DNA of 64,000 bases from Staphylococcus saprophyticus subsp. saprophyticus ATCC 15305 = NCTC 7292 (GTDB taxonomy: Bacteria > Bacillota > Bacilli > Staphylococcales > Staphylococcaceae), in contig NC_007350.1 in the NCBI RefSeq assembly GCF_000010125.1, positions 1,488,001-1,552,000 on the forward strand, in the 5' to 3' direction. Below, piece after piece: positions 1 through 9,120 of this stretch (position 1 is its first letter; the number at the start of each line of letters is the position of its first letter). The notes under the pieces were generated by a model. That model ran no database searches. It was given only the letters and a program-made list of their open reading frames with translations, and had not been told where the DNA came from. The translations under genes and the position numbers were made by a program.

Positions 1-546
1 ACTTGTTGTCACATCTATATCTTCATTAAAGTGACCAGCTAAGTCAGTGTTAAGTTTTGAGATAGTTGATACATAATCTACACCCATTACTTTAGGCACG
101 TCATCCTGGATGAAATCCTTTAAATCATTTACATGTTCCATAGGTAACCCAGTTAATTCCGATTCTATATTCATATATTCATGTTCACCTTCGTAAACAA
201 TATGACCATCTTCATATGTTAAAATGAATAAATTATTTTTGCGACAATAATCCACAATTAAATCGAAATTTTCCTTAGTTACCGTTCGACTTTTTTCTAC
301 ACTTTCAGTATTCACATTGACAGTTTTACCACCATTATAGCTAATTACATAACTTTGATATGTATCAAATTTTAATTTTTTAGCAGTTGGTAACATGCCT
401 TCAGTAGGTCTACCAGATGCTAATACGACTTTATATCCTTGTTTTTGTATATCTAATAAATAAGATTCTGTCTCTGGACTCATTTGATTTTCATTATTCA
501 TCAATGTGTCATCCATGTCCATGACTACCATTTTATACTTACCCAT
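1..546 (-). CDS. Cof-type HAD-IIB family hydrolase (partial, C-terminus outside window)
   Basis: The reading frame is open from an ATG at 546 to the window edge, giving 182 residues of a protein whose C-terminus lies outside. The N-terminus carries the HAD motif I as DMDDTL at about residues 10-15 and motif II in VVLASGRP, typical of Cof/YwpJ-like sugar or cofactor phosphatases with a C2 cap. These are soluble Mg-dependent phosphatases with broad substrates, so the true substrate cannot be given. A Shine-Dalgarno-like GAAGGGAGAT precedes the start. It lies 47 bp downstream of thrB on the same strand with no terminator between, so it is probably the last gene read from the threonine operon. 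Family assignment is firm, function is not. Confidence 0.85.
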   Translation of the reverse strand, partial: MGKYKMVVMDMDDTLMNNENQMSPETESYLLDIQKQGYKVVLASGRPTEGMLPTAKKLKFDTYQSYVISYNGGKTVNVNTESVEKSRTVTKENFDLIVDYCRKNNLFILTYEDGHIVYEGEHEYMNIESELTGLPMEHVNDLKDFIQDDVPKVMGVDYVSTISKLNTDLAGHFNEDIDVTTS

Positions 547-593
547 GTTGCTAATCTCCCTTCAACGTCTATATTCTATATTACAACAGATTA

Positions 594-1511
594 TTAACGT
601 TGGTACAATACTTTAGTCGTTACACCTGTTTCATTGATTGTAACAAGTTCTGATCTACAATCTTTAAATTCACGCTTTAGTGCACGTACTAATTCGCCGC
701 TTCGTTCAGGTGCTATTAATGTGAGTACTGTTGGGCCGGCACCACTAATTACTGTTGCGTATGCTAGATGTTGTTTCGCAATACCTTTAATTGTTTGAAA
801 TTCTGGAATCAAATGTTGTCTATAAGGTTCATGGAAACCGTCTTGTTCCATCATTTTTCCAGCTAATTCATAATTATGTTGAATTAATGCACTAATCATC
901 GTATTACTAATTGCACTATTTTGAACTGCCTTTTCATGAGAAAATGTATCAGGTAATGCGTTTCTTGCATCAATTGTTTTTAATTTATAACTTGGTATCG
1001 TTATAATAATATCAACTTTAGGTGTATCAATGTAGGAGACATCTGTAACTTTTGTATCACCGTTATAATAACCAAGCACAAGACCACCATAAATTGTTGG
1101 CGCTACATTATCTGGATGCCCTTCAAAATCCGTCGCAAGTTGTAATAGTTCATATTTAGATAGTTCAATATCTCCAAAGTAGTTAGCGATATACAATGCA
1201 CCCACTAAAGCCGAAGCAGATGAACCTAATCCTCTTGCTAAAGGAATTTCACTTCTCATTTCTACATTTAAATTTGGCAATTCAACTTCATATGTTTCAG
1301 CAACTTTTTGTGCGATTTGGTAAATGTAGTGGCTCTCATCATTAGGCAGTTCATCTACATTAGGTCCAATATGATTAAAAGACCATTGATCTTCATCGTT
1401 CACAGTAACGTCTAAATATAAGAATTTATTTAAAGCCATTCCTATAGAATCAAATCCGACACCTAAGTTAGCTGTAGATGCCGGAATTTTTAAATGTAAC
1501 GCTTCTTTCAT
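594..1511 (-). CDS. thrB: Homoserine kinase
   Basis: This 305-residue GHMP-family kinase phosphorylates L-homoserine with ATP to O-phosphohomoserine, the substrate of threonine synthase. The ATP-binding GHMP motif [12 protein letters not shown] is at about residues 90-101, and the N-terminal [16 protein letters not shown] is characteristic of homoserine kinases. The start is set by AAAGGGGC lying within the end of thrC. Only one base separates the thrC stop from the thrB ATG, so translation is probably coupled. It is the third gene of hom-thrC-thrB. Length and motifs are standard for the family. Confidence 0.97.
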   Translation of the reverse strand: MKEALHLKIPASTANLGVGFDSIGMALNKFLYLDVTVNDEDQWSFNHIGPNVDELPNDESHYIYQIAQKVAETYEVELPNLNVEMRSEIPLARGLGSSASALVGALYIANYFGDIELSKYELLQLATDFEGHPDNVAPTIYGGLVLGYYNGDTKVTDVSYIDTPKVDIIITIPSYKLKTIDARNALPDTFSHEKAVQNSAISNTMISALIQHNYELAGKMMEQDGFHEPYRQHLIPEFQTIKGIAKQHLAYATVISGAGPTVLTLIAPERSGELVRALKREFKDCRSELVTINETGVTTKVLYQR

Positions 1512-1512
1512 G

Positions 1513-2574
1513 CTATAGTGCCCCTTTGATGTAATCTAAAATACTCTGTCTATCATTTGGTAATGGTTTAATTGGATTATCTAATAGTGAAATGGCTGTA
1601 TCAGGGTCTTTCAGTCCATTACCTGTTAGAACTGCAACAACTTTTTTGCCTTGAGGCAATTTACCAGCGCGATGTAATTTTATCAATCCTGCAATTGATG
1701 CATTACTTGCTGGTTCACTAAATACACCTTCATTGCGAGCCATTAATTGGTATGCTTCTAAAATTTCTTCATCTGTCACACTATCAATATAACCATTTGA
1801 TTCTTCTAGTGCATTCGTCGCTTTATCCCAACTTGCTGGATTACCAATTCTAATTGCTGTTGCCACTGTATCAGGATTTTTAACAACTTTATTTTGAACG
1901 ATAGGAGAGGCACCTTCTGCTTGAAAACCATACATGTTAGGCAATTGAGTGCCATTTTTATCACTATATTCTTTAAAACCTTTCCAATATGCAGAAATAT
2001 TTCCTGCATTACCAACCGGTATAGAGAGTATATCAGGCGCCGAACCACCCAATTGTTGAATAACTTCAAATGCGCCAGTTTTTTGACCTTCAAGTCGATA
2101 AGGATTGACTGAATTAACTAATGCGATTTCTCCATTTTTTGCAACTTCTTGCACGATTTCTAATGCTTCATCAAAATTACCTTCGATTGAAACAATTTCT
2201 GCGCCATACATAACAGCTTGTGATAATTTACCTAGTGCAATCTTACCTTCAGGAATTACTACGATTGCTTTTAAGCCAGCTCGAGCAGCGTATGCAGCTG
2301 CAGATGCTGACGTATTACCTGTCGATGCACAGATTACGATTTTTTTCCCTTCTTCTTTGGCTTTGGCCATCGCCATAACCATACCTCTGTCTTTAAAAGA
2401 GCCTGTAGGATTCGCACCTTCATATTTCACATGGAGTTCAATGCCTAATTTTTCAGACATCCGTTCACAATATATGAGTGGCGTATGTCCTTCATTTAAT
2501 GTTAGTGATGGTGTTGCTTCATTTACAGGTAAATATGTTTTAAATTCTTCAACTAAACCTTGCCAGTTTTTCAT
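1513..2574 (-). CDS. thrC: Threonine synthase
   Basis: The 353-residue PLP enzyme converts O-phosphohomoserine to threonine and phosphate. The PLP-lysine motif [10 protein letters not shown] lies near residues 55-64, [13 protein letters not shown] follows at about 84-96, and a glycine-rich phosphate loop (PVGNAGN) is at about 187-193. The length fits the short bacterial class of threonine synthases. The gene follows hom by 5 bp and precedes thrB by one base, forming a tight biosynthetic operon. Several long antisense open frames across this gene are shadows. Confidence 0.97.
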   Translation of the reverse strand: MKNWQGLVEEFKTYLPVNEATPSLTLNEGHTPLIYCERMSEKLGIELHVKYEGANPTGSFKDRGMVMAMAKAKEEGKKIVICASTGNTSASAAAYAARAGLKAIVVIPEGKIALGKLSQAVMYGAEIVSIEGNFDEALEIVQEVAKNGEIALVNSVNPYRLEGQKTGAFEVIQQLGGSAPDILSIPVGNAGNISAYWKGFKEYSDKNGTQLPNMYGFQAEGASPIVQNKVVKNPDTVATAIRIGNPASWDKATNALEESNGYIDSVTDEEILEAYQLMARNEGVFSEPASNASIAGLIKLHRAGKLPQGKKVVAVLTGNGLKDPDTAISLLDNPIKPLPNDRQSILDYIKGAL

Positions 2575-2579
2575 AGTTA

Positions 2580-3860
2580 TTAAACTCCTTCTACTGGATA
2601 AATTTTCTTAACGATATATCCAGATTCTGTGATGGATGCTTCAGGATTTTCATCTATACCAACAATTACAACACCAACCGTATGAGCATCTCGCTCAGTT
2701 ACGGCCAATGATTTATGAAACGGTAATTGACCTTTAAGTAACGTTTCAACTTTATTTACTTCTTCACCATCAGTTTGAACTACAACATAATAACTTTCTT
2801 TCTCTTTAAGTGAAACAGTTTCTGATTCATCCATCAGTTCTTTGGTTTTTTCAGTTTTTAATTCAAAGTGAGGCGGTAATGTATGCAAGTTAGTTTCAAA
2901 ATTCAATGTGACATTTAATAAATCACTGACTACAGCACTACCAGTTGCTAAACTGCCTGCACCTTTTCCGTAAAACATTGTTTCTCCAACAGCATCGCCA
3001 ATAACATAAATTGCATTAAATTCATCTTCTACCGCTGCAAGTTGGTGCGCTTTATTAATGAACGTCGGTGCAACTGAAGCTTGTACCTGTCCATTTTCAT
3101 ATGTTCCTTTACCGATTAATTTAATTTTGTAACCTAATTGATCTGCAACTTGAATGTCTTCAGATTCAACATCACTGATACCACGTCTATCGACATCATT
3201 TAAATTAATAACCTGGTTAAATGATAAATAAGAAGTAATGACCACTTTTCTTGCCGCATCAATACCTTCTACATCATCTGTAGGATCTGCTTCTGCAAAA
3301 CCTAATGCTTTAGCCTCGTCTAAGGCAGCTTCAAAACTTGTTTGCTCTTTAGTCATTTTACTTAAAATAAAATTAGACGTACCATTCAGTATGCCCATAA
3401 ATTTGCTAATGTTGTTTGCATTCAACCCATTATTTATAGCATTTACAATAGGAATACCACCTGCAACACTTGCTTCATATTTCAACGCAACATCATTTTC
3501 TTGCGCTAAATCTTCTAATACATTTAAATGGACTGCTAATAAGTCTTTATTTGCTGTTACGACGTGTTTCTTCTGACTTAATGCACGTTTTAGCCAATCC
3601 ACAGTTGGTTCAATACCACCCATAACTTCTACAATGATATCAATTGAATCATCATTTAATATTTCATCAATATCTTCTGTTAAATGATAACTCGACACAT
3701 TTATTGGTCTTTGTCTTGATTTATCTCTAACTAAAATGTGTCGAATATTGATATCTTTATTCATTGTTTCTTTAATTTGTTCTCTATTCTCTTCTATAAT
3801 TTTAACTACACCAGAACCTACAGTTCCTAAACCAAGTAAGGCTACGTTTAATTCTCTCAT
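2580..3860 (-). CDS. hom: Homoserine dehydrogenase
   Basis: The 426-residue enzyme reduces aspartate semialdehyde to homoserine with NAD(P)H, the branch to threonine and methionine. The N-terminal Rossmann motif [10 protein letters not shown] is at about residues 10-19, the catalytic region [14 protein letters not shown] is near residue 160, and a C-terminal ACT-like domain (roughly 350-426) should mediate feedback control by threonine. It is the first gene of hom-thrC-thrB and is divergent from lysC, so the 176-bp gap must hold both promoters. In S. aureus this gene is usually called dhoM. Confidence 0.97.
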   Translation of the reverse strand: MRELNVALLGLGTVGSGVVKIIEENREQIKETMNKDINIRHILVRDKSRQRPINVSSYHLTEDIDEILNDDSIDIIVEVMGGIEPTVDWLKRALSQKKHVVTANKDLLAVHLNVLEDLAQENDVALKYEASVAGGIPIVNAINNGLNANNISKFMGILNGTSNFILSKMTKEQTSFEAALDEAKALGFAEADPTDDVEGIDAARKVVITSYLSFNQVINLNDVDRRGISDVESEDIQVADQLGYKIKLIGKGTYENGQVQASVAPTFINKAHQLAAVEDEFNAIYVIGDAVGETMFYGKGAGSLATGSAVVSDLLNVTLNFETNLHTLPPHFELKTEKTKELMDESETVSLKEKESYYVVVQTDGEEVNKVETLLKGQLPFHKSLAVTERDAHTVGVVIVGIDENPEASITESGYIVKKIYPVEGV

Positions 3861-3903
3861 AACTTCATTCCTCCGTTGTTCTTCTTAAAAATACAATTGT
3901 ACA

Positions 3904-3933
3904 GTTGAAAAATACTTGAATATGGTATAGTAT
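3904..3933 (+). promoter_or_regulatory. Candidate lysC promoter
   Basis: A TTGAAA hexamer near 3906 is followed about 17 bp later by a TAGTAT/TATAAA-like -10 region near 3929. It lies in the hom/lysC divergent gap and would give a leader of roughly 100 nt. The assignment is by consensus only. Confidence 0.4.
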
Positions 3934-4013
3934 AAATTCATTCATTATTTTTGTAAAGGTTCAATATTTAATCGTATATCTATCGTATCACTCCCGTGAT
4001 AAAAACTAAACAA

Positions 4014-4028
4014 AATTTTCTGATTTTT
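4014..4028 (+). promoter_or_regulatory. Candidate CodY box upstream of lysC
   Basis: The 15-mer AATTTTCTGATTTTT matches the CodY consensus AATTTTCWGAAAATT except at three positions of the right half. It lies just upstream of the lysC ribosome binding site. CodY control of aspartate-family genes is known in staphylococci, but this AT-rich match is weak on its own. Confidence 0.35.
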
Positions 4029-4048
4029 TAGAAAGGTTGGTATTTACA

Positions 4049-5416
4049 ATGAAAGTAGCTAAATTTGGAGGAAGTTCTGTTTCTAATGCAGAACAGATTA
4101 AAAAAGTATTAAATATCGTAAATTCAGATGTTGATCGGAAAATTATCATCGTATCAGCACCGGGTAAACGTCACAGCGAAGATGTAAAAACAACGGACTT
4201 ACTAATTCGTTTGTATGAAAAAGTGATTGATAGATTAGATTACACGTCTAAAAAGAAAGAAATCATTCAAAGATACGCAGATATCATAGATGAATTAAAC
4301 ATGGATTATCATTTACTAACTTCAATTGATGAAACATTAGAGTCATACATTGCTATATTAAAAGATAAACCTTCTCGTTTATTAGACGCATTACTATCCT
4401 GTGGAGAAGATTTTAATGCGCAACTCATTGCAGAATATAACAATAGCCAAGGTATTCCTACAAGATATGTATCTCCTGGTGAGGCAGGCATTCAAGTTAC
4501 TGATTTACCACAAAATGCACAAATCTTAGAGCAATCTTATAATACGCTATATAAATTACGTGAATATAATGAAAAACTCATAATTCCTGGATTCTTTGGG
4601 GTTTCACGACAAAATTATATTGTTACATTTCCAAGAGGTGGCTCTGACATCACAGGTGCTATAGTAGCTAGAGGTGTACGGGCAGACTTATATGAAAATT
4701 TCACTGATGTCTCTGGTATTTTTAGAGCAAATCCTACGATTGTTAAAAATCCTGAAGTCATCGATGAAATTACCTATCGAGAAATGCGTGAACTTTCTTA
4801 TGCTGGATTTGGAGTGTTTCACGATGAAGCTTTACAACCTTTACACAAAGATAGAATTCCAGTTGTCATAAAAAATACAAATAGACCTGATGATATTGGT
4901 ACATATATTCGCCATGATAGAGAAATAAATTCTAATAACATTGTCAGTGGTATTAGTTGTGATAAAGGGTTTACAGTTTTAAACATTAAAAAATATTTAA
5001 TGAATAGACAAGTTGGTTTTACAAGAAAAATATTAGCTGTCTTAGAGGATTATGGTATTTCATTTGATCATATGCCATCAGGTATAGATAATATTAGTAT
5101 TATTATGCGCTCCAAAGAAATCCAAAATAGAGAAGAACAAGTCTTAAATGACATTCGAAAAAATTGCGATGTTGATGAGTTAAGTGTGGAACATGATTTA
5201 GCTATCTTAATGATTGTTGGTGAAGGTATGCATAGAATTGTCGGTACTGCAAATACAATTACGCACGCGTTAGCTGAATCGAATATCAATTTAAAAATGA
5301 TGAATCAAGGGGCATCAGAGATATCAATCATGTTTGGTATACATGTCTCTGATGCCGATAAAGCAGTCAAATCCACTTATGAATATTGTTATAATGGCAT
5401 ATGTTTAAAATCTTAA
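4049..5416 (+). CDS. lysC: Aspartate kinase
   Basis: The enzyme phosphorylates aspartate, the first step to lysine, threonine and methionine. From the ATG at 4049 the protein is 455 residues and starts with the typical kinase motif KFGGSSVSN. An amino acid kinase domain covers about residues 1-290 and two ACT domains cover about 300-455. A start at TTG 4037 would place the initiator on the AAAGG ribosome binding site, so 4049 is preferred. It is transcribed away from hom-thrC-thrB, which suggests that this isozyme serves the threonine branch; the effector amino acid cannot be read from sequence. Confidence 0.95.
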   Translation: MKVAKFGGSSVSNAEQIKKVLNIVNSDVDRKIIIVSAPGKRHSEDVKTTDLLIRLYEKVIDRLDYTSKKKEIIQRYADIIDELNMDYHLLTSIDETLESYIAILKDKPSRLLDALLSCGEDFNAQLIAEYNNSQGIPTRYVSPGEAGIQVTDLPQNAQILEQSYNTLYKLREYNEKLIIPGFFGVSRQNYIVTFPRGGSDITGAIVARGVRADLYENFTDVSGIFRANPTIVKNPEVIDEITYREMRELSYAGFGVFHDEALQPLHKDRIPVVIKNTNRPDDIGTYIRHDREINSNNIVSGISCDKGFTVLNIKKYLMNRQVGFTRKILAVLEDYGISFDHMPSGIDNISIIMRSKEIQNREEQVLNDIRKNCDVDELSVEHDLAILMIVGEGMHRIVGTANTITHALAESNINLKMMNQGASEISIMFGIHVSDADKAVKSTYEYCYNGICLKS

Positions 5417-5532
5417 GTAGCTTTTATTATCGTTATATAAATCAAAAGATACTTAAAGTAGTTTTAATGATATGATTGAAGTCATACAAATTCAAACTCG
5501 CTTTAAATAATATTTCATAAATCAAGCCAAAC

Positions 5533-5593
5533 AAAAATCCTTCAAATTCATTGTATCTGTTGGTTAAACTTTCCAATGATTTGAAGGATTTTA
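5533..5593 (-). terminator. Rho-independent terminator overlapping the end of the downstream minus-strand gene
   Basis: Arms of AATCCTTCAAAT and ATTTGAAGGATT form a long stem, followed on the minus strand by TTTTTG. The 5' arm overlaps the stop codon region of the gene ending at 5591. It also could stop lysC transcripts from the other side. Confidence 0.75.
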
Positions 5594-6184
5594 TATGGCT
5601 TTTTTCTCTGATATAAGCACTTGATTAATTCTTTCATCGCCCACTACTAAACGTAGTATTACAAATTGATAATAACTCAATGAATCTATAACAATTCTAT
5701 AATTTGGTAATTGATGATAATCAATAGGATCTAATAATTCATACATTAAAACGATTTCTGGCTTAATATAGTCTACATCCCATTTAATAGAGTGAAAATA
5801 AATATTTTTTTCTGGCAATCGAATATTATGATTCCATCTAAACATCCATTCTTCATCTTCAACATCATAGACAATGATAGTCATAATTAATTTTTCACCA
5901 TCAAATATTTCTGCATGTGTAATATTTTCGAAATTTAATTCGTCATAATTAGATGATGCGTGATTGGTATCGTGGAGCACCTTACGATTGTCATTAGGAA
6001 TATATTTTAAGACCTCACCTAAAAATTTTCTTTCAACGCTGATATCAACTTTACCATTCAGGTTAAATTCGTCACGTAAAAATAGTTGTTTGGCAACTTC
6101 ACCATTAAATTTAAATAAGTTAGGTACATTTTCATTTAAAGATTTTACAATGTCTTTAACTTTTTCATTATTTTCATTATCCAA
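5591..6184 (-). CDS. Nucleotidyltransferase-fold-like protein of unknown function (degenerate)
   Basis: I do not recognise this gene with certainty. The C-terminal half contains WMFRWNHNIRLP, then KPEIVLMYEL near residue 150, which resembles the tail of lincosamide/aminoglycoside nucleotidyltransferase-like proteins. The middle GKVDISVERK could be a decayed form of their metal-binding strand, but the usual glycine-rich loop and full acidic pair are missing, so enzymatic activity is doubtful. The start is placed at TTG 6184 because a perfect AGGAGGTG lies six bases before it, giving 197 residues; an upstream ATG at 6217 has no such site. A cre-like motif lies just upstream. Identity is tentative. 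Confidence 0.6.
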   Translation of the reverse strand: MDNENNEKVKDIVKSLNENVPNLFKFNGEVAKQLFLRDEFNLNGKVDISVERKFLGEVLKYIPNDNRKVLHDTNHASSNYDELNFENITHAEIFDGEKLIMTIIVYDVEDEEWMFRWNHNIRLPEKNIYFHSIKWDVDYIKPEIVLMYELLDPIDYHQLPNYRIVIDSLSYYQFVILRLVVGDERINQVLISEKKAI

Positions 6185-6202
6185 AAGTGCACCTCCTATA
6201 AA

Positions 6203-6216
6203 AGTAAGCGTTTCCA
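6203..6216. promoter_or_regulatory. Candidate cre site (CcpA) before the 5591-6184 gene
   Basis: AGTAAGCGTTTCCA differs from the cre consensus TGWAARCGYTWNCW only at the first base. It lies between a TATAAT-like element near 6229 and the ribosome binding site, a position suited to CcpA roadblock repression. Confidence 0.5.
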
Positions 6217-6294
6217 ATAATACATATTATATAATTTGTATGCGCATTTTTCAATGCATTAAGCGCAAAAATGTGAAATAAAGCACAAATAATT

Positions 6295-6750
6295 TTAAAA
6301 ATCACCAATTTCTATGTATTGCCCATTTGAATCTCCAATAATAGGATCTGGTCTATTCATTAGGAGCACACTATGAGTACAGTTCTTTATCGTATTTTGT
6401 ATTTCTGCTATTGCAGGTACGGTTTGATATAACTTATCTTCATTCATAAAAGGTGCTGAAACAAAATAAAAGCGAATTTGGTATTTTGAAAAGGTTTCTA
6501 ATACACCTTTGCCTAGTATCACATGACTAGCACTATCAACCATACCATTTGGAATGATTATATTAAAATCTGTATATTTTGATACATACCTTATAATATC
6601 TGTAGAATAACTTATTACTGATATTTTTATATTTGCTTTATATAGTTCATCTATCATTTTATAAGCAAACGGATGATTATCAAATGCAATAATATCGTCC
6701 CACTGGATCGTTTCTATGATATGTTCAAAATATTGTTTTATATTGCTCAA
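6295..6750 (-). CDS. DeoR-type sensor-domain-like protein lacking a DNA-binding domain
   Basis: The protein (151 residues from TTG 6750) has the pattern of the C-terminal effector domain of DeoR-family sugar regulators: alternating strand-helix units with ISVISYSTDI, IIIPNGMVDSASH and a final SVLLMNRPDPII. No helix-turn-helix is present at the N-terminus, so it cannot be a regular repressor. The TTG start follows GAAGGTGA by eight bases; the ATG at 6795 would add 15 residues but has no ribosome binding site. It lies upstream of the 5591-6184 gene on the same strand. Function is unknown and the family call rests on pattern resemblance only. Confidence 0.55.
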   Translation of the reverse strand: MSNIKQYFEHIIETIQWDDIIAFDNHPFAYKMIDELYKANIKISVISYSTDIIRYVSKYTDFNIIIPNGMVDSASHVILGKGVLETFSKYQIRFYFVSAPFMNEDKLYQTVPAIAEIQNTIKNCTHSVLLMNRPDPIIGDSNGQYIEIGDF

Positions 6751-7018
6751 CTTGCTATTCACCTTCTTCATTGAAAGATATTGTGCGTAATTCATTATAA
6801 CTGTTTAATGACTTGAATTATACAAATTCCACAACAGTTTTAAAGAACCAATAAAATTAATTTAGTAATATTACATCAAAATATTGCTTTTGTAAGTAAT
6901 GGTCTTTCTATTGTAATAGCACTAATATACTAATTTAAAATTATAGAATTTGTGCTAAACTAAATAAAAGCGTAAAATAAGATATAATAAAAAATTAAAT
7001 AAGATTAGGATGATACAT

Positions 7019-7882
7019 ATGTTTTTCCCGTTAATATTAATTGTAATTATAATACTATTAATTGTTATTGTAATAATTGACCATCGAGTAATGCAAAATA
7101 AACTTGAAACTGAAACGTATTCAAAAGATCAATTAGTTACAAAAATAAGTACAGTAACTCGAGAAAATACACAATTAAAAAATCAAATGCTGAATATAGA
7201 TGGAAACAATGATACGCACCATCATGGTTTAAGAAAAGCGAAGCAAGATTTAAATAGTATCTTAAATCAATATAAAAACGAAGGTGTCATTCAACATTTT
7301 GATATTATAGCTACTGGTAACTTAGCTGTAAAACATCCCCTTTTTGAGTACGCTAGAACTTTCGATTATGTTGTAATTACAGAAAAAGGCATTTTTAATA
7401 TCAATGTTAAAAATTGGAAGCAAAAAACATTTTATCATTTCACTGCAGATACAACAAACAGCAATGAATCTAAAGTGAATGATAATATAGCCCAAACTGT
7501 AGGACGTTATATTGCTAATCAATTTCATAGTCAGTTTCAATCAACACGTTCGACAACGTATACATTCATTGAACGTATTAAAAATAATTCTGTAACCTAT
7601 GATTTTTATAATTATGATCCTTTTGAACAATCATCTATCAATACACAGGCTTTAGAGGCTAAGATATATGAGAAACTCAATCAACAAATCAAGAATATTG
7701 GACTTGTTTATTTCACTGATGGTAGCGTAAATATTATTGACGGCCCGTCTACAAGAGGTGATTACGTTGAAACAGTCTCATCTAAATCTTCCTTACAACA
7801 AATTATTGGAGATACTGTTCAATCAACAGATCAGGCATTGACTAAAGAGCAATATGATAAATTAGTAGCACGTTTTTATTAA
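7019..7882 (+). CDS. Membrane-anchored NERD-domain protein
   Basis: One hydrophobic segment at residues 1-22 (FFPLILIVIIILLIVIVII) is followed by a short coiled stretch and then a nuclease-related domain. The core FDYVVITEKGIFNINVKNWK near residue 120 is the classical NERD signature, where the conserved D, the E/K pair and the following K-x-W resemble restriction-endonuclease-like active sites. NERD proteins are common in staphylococci, but their role is not established; DNA processing near the membrane is only inferred. ATG 7019 is chosen since TTAGGATG lies suitably before it, whereas ATG 7010 overlaps that site. Confidence 0.8.
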   Translation: MFFPLILIVIIILLIVIVIIDHRVMQNKLETETYSKDQLVTKISTVTRENTQLKNQMLNIDGNNDTHHHGLRKAKQDLNSILNQYKNEGVIQHFDIIATGNLAVKHPLFEYARTFDYVVITEKGIFNINVKNWKQKTFYHFTADTTNSNESKVNDNIAQTVGRYIANQFHSQFQSTRSTTYTFIERIKNNSVTYDFYNYDPFEQSSINTQALEAKIYEKLNQQIKNIGLVYFTDGSVNIIDGPSTRGDYVETVSSKSSLQQIIGDTVQSTDQALTKEQYDKLVARFY

Positions 7883-7903
7883 ATTAATATACTATATAGG
7901 AAA

Positions 7904-7941
7904 GAAGAGTCTGGGACAAAAATAGATGTCTCAGACTCTTC
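7904..7941 (+). terminator. Hairpin after the NERD gene, member of a repeated staphylococcal family
   Basis: GAAGAGTCTGGGACA and its partner TGTCTCAGACTCTTC form a near-perfect 15-bp stem with an AAAATAGA loop, 22 bp after the stop codon. No clear T tract follows, so termination efficiency is uncertain. Confidence 0.6.
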
Positions 7942-7949
7942 AAACTTTA

Positions 7950-8070
7950 GCTAAAGCCTCCGTCTTTGTGGGCAGTTTTTTGTGCACGCTTTCCGTGGAC
8001 ACAGCCTTAGCCTGTAGTCTTCGGCCAGTGCTTTTCCACAGGAGTCGGCCCAAATTACTGCCAATACGTT
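7950..8070. repeat. GC-richer intergenic repeat-like segment
   Basis: About 120 bp are clearly richer in G and C than the surroundings and contain no open frame. Imperfect inverted pieces are visible (GGGCAGTTT at about 7981 and AATTACTGCC at about 8053 flank it; CCTCCGTCTTTGTGG faces CCACAGGAGTCGG). The wording resembles spacer segments found beside IS elements in staphylococci, which is recalled and not verified. I see no transposase. Confidence 0.45.
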
Positions 8071-8089
8071 ATGAAAAATATAATATTAT

Positions 8090-8126
8090 AAAGCCGAGAC
8101 ATTAATATACGTCTCGGCTTTTTTTT
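8090..8126. terminator. Bidirectional terminator between NERD gene and nuclease gene
   Basis: AAGCCGAGAC and GTCTCGGCTT form a perfect ten-base stem followed by a T8 tract on the plus strand and an A-rich 5' side. On the minus strand it ends the nuclease transcript. Confidence 0.85.
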
Positions 8127-8145
8127 CACATTATAAATTCAAAGT

Positions 8146-8676
8146 TTAACTCCAAATATTTAATTTTTTCTCTTTAGCAATGTCTTCAGACTTTTCAAAG
8201 GCTTCTCTATATTTTCCATTTGGAGAATAATATTTTTCTCTAGCTAAGCCTTGTTTGACTAATTGCTCATTATACATTGTCTTATCATCAAGCCAAACAT
8301 AAGCTAATGTTCTACCGTATCGGTCTTCTTTTTCTTTATCGTACTCTAAATACACGTCTTTATTTGTTAAATGCTTTTTAGTATAATCAGAAGCCTCTTT
8401 CCCATAAGGTTGTACCGGCGTATTGGGTTTAACTGTTTCGGGCGTATCAACGCCAATCAGTCTAACTTTCAATTGCTCATTATTGTCATTTTCAGCAACG
8501 AATGTATCTCCATCTACAACACGTGACACATGAACTTTTTCAGAATCATGTGGTCCTGTTGACGTATCTGCACCATTATTTTGAAATGGTCCTGTTTGAT
8601 TAATATATTGAAAAGCTAATACACCTAACACTACTACGATAACGACTAAACTAGTCATTTTTTTCTTAGATTTCAC
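8146..8676 (-). CDS. nuc: Membrane-anchored thermonuclease (SNase family)
   Basis: This is a staphylococcal nuclease-fold Ca-dependent enzyme that cuts DNA and RNA. A hydrophobic anchor (TSLVVIVVVLGVLAFQY) is followed by the catalytic domain with VVDGDTF, VRLIGVDTPE (the catalytic Arg and Asp set) and DRYGRTLAYVW carrying the second active-site Arg. It corresponds to the cell-bound Nuc2-type protein, not the secreted Nuc. A start at GTG 8676 gives 176 residues, close to the family length; the frame stays open to ATG 8727, which would add 17 unusual residues. The exterior orientation is inferred from the N-terminal anchor. Confidence 0.9.
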   Translation of the reverse strand: MKSKKKMTSLVVIVVVLGVLAFQYINQTGPFQNNGADTSTGPHDSEKVHVSRVVDGDTFVAENDNNEQLKVRLIGVDTPETVKPNTPVQPYGKEASDYTKKHLTNKDVYLEYDKEKEDRYGRTLAYVWLDDKTMYNEQLVKQGLAREKYYSPNGKYREAFEKSEDIAKEKKLNIWS

Positions 8677-8847
8677 TGTTGCACCCACTTCTTTTAAATA
8701 TTCCAAATTATCATATAGAAAAAGCAAACTATCGTCAAGACCACATTATACACTAACTCATAAATTAGCTGATGTTTTAAATAACATGATATTGTTTATC
8801 TATGTAAATAACTCGTGCTATAATAATCTTGAATAGGAGTGAACAAA

Positions 8848-9039
8848 TTGAGCATTTTCAAAGAAAACATGATAACGATTATTGCAGTTGTCATTGCCGT
8901 CATCGTAGGTCTAATCTTACAAAACCAATTTCAACTACCGCTAATGGTTTCTGCCGTTGTAGCAGTTTTATTAGGCATATTAATCGGATTTATCATTTTC
9001 ATTATCCAATCTATCGCATCCAAAAATAAACGTAAATAA
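8848..9039 (+). CDS. Small two-helix membrane protein, unknown function
   Basis: The 63-residue product has two hydrophobic segments, around ITIIAVVIAVIVGLIL and VSAVVAVLLGILIGFIIFII, and a basic tail (ASKNKRK). The start is TTG 8848, eight bases after AGGAG; GTG 8839 would overlap that site. A terminator follows directly. I recognise no family beyond a small integral membrane protein. It is divergent from the nuclease gene. Confidence 0.75.
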   Translation: MSIFKENMITIIAVVIAVIVGLILQNQFQLPLMVSAVVAVLLGILIGFIIFIIQSIASKNKRK

Positions 9040-9041
9040 TA

Positions 9042-9076
9042 AAAACTGCCGTTATAGACTTATCGGCAGTTTTATT
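9042..9076. terminator. Bidirectional terminator
   Basis: AAAACTGCCG and CGGCAGTTTT make a perfect stem around TTATAGACTTAT, with TTTATTATTT after it on the plus strand. It serves both the small membrane protein gene and the convergent response regulator gene. Confidence 0.85.
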
Positions 9077-9120
9077 ATTTAATTTGAACCATACAACATA
9101 TTTAGCAAGTGCTAAATCAT

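Noticed and set aside
2105-2611. 168-codon plus-strand frame opposite thrC
   Set aside because: It is antisense to well-supported thrC and hom, with no ribosome binding site and Ser/Ala-rich shadow composition.
3861-4036. Lysine riboswitch or T-box before lysC
   Set aside because: The gap is too short to hold a full element plus two promoters, and no conserved L-box or T-box core was seen.
7904-8126. CRISPR-like or attachment site interpretation of the hairpins
   Set aside because: There are no regular spacers, no integrase and no tRNA nearby.
8829-9029. Frame overlapping the small membrane protein gene at 8848-9039
   Set aside because: It is Cys/His/Arg-rich and in another frame, while the overlapping frame gives a sensible membrane protein with a ribosome binding site.
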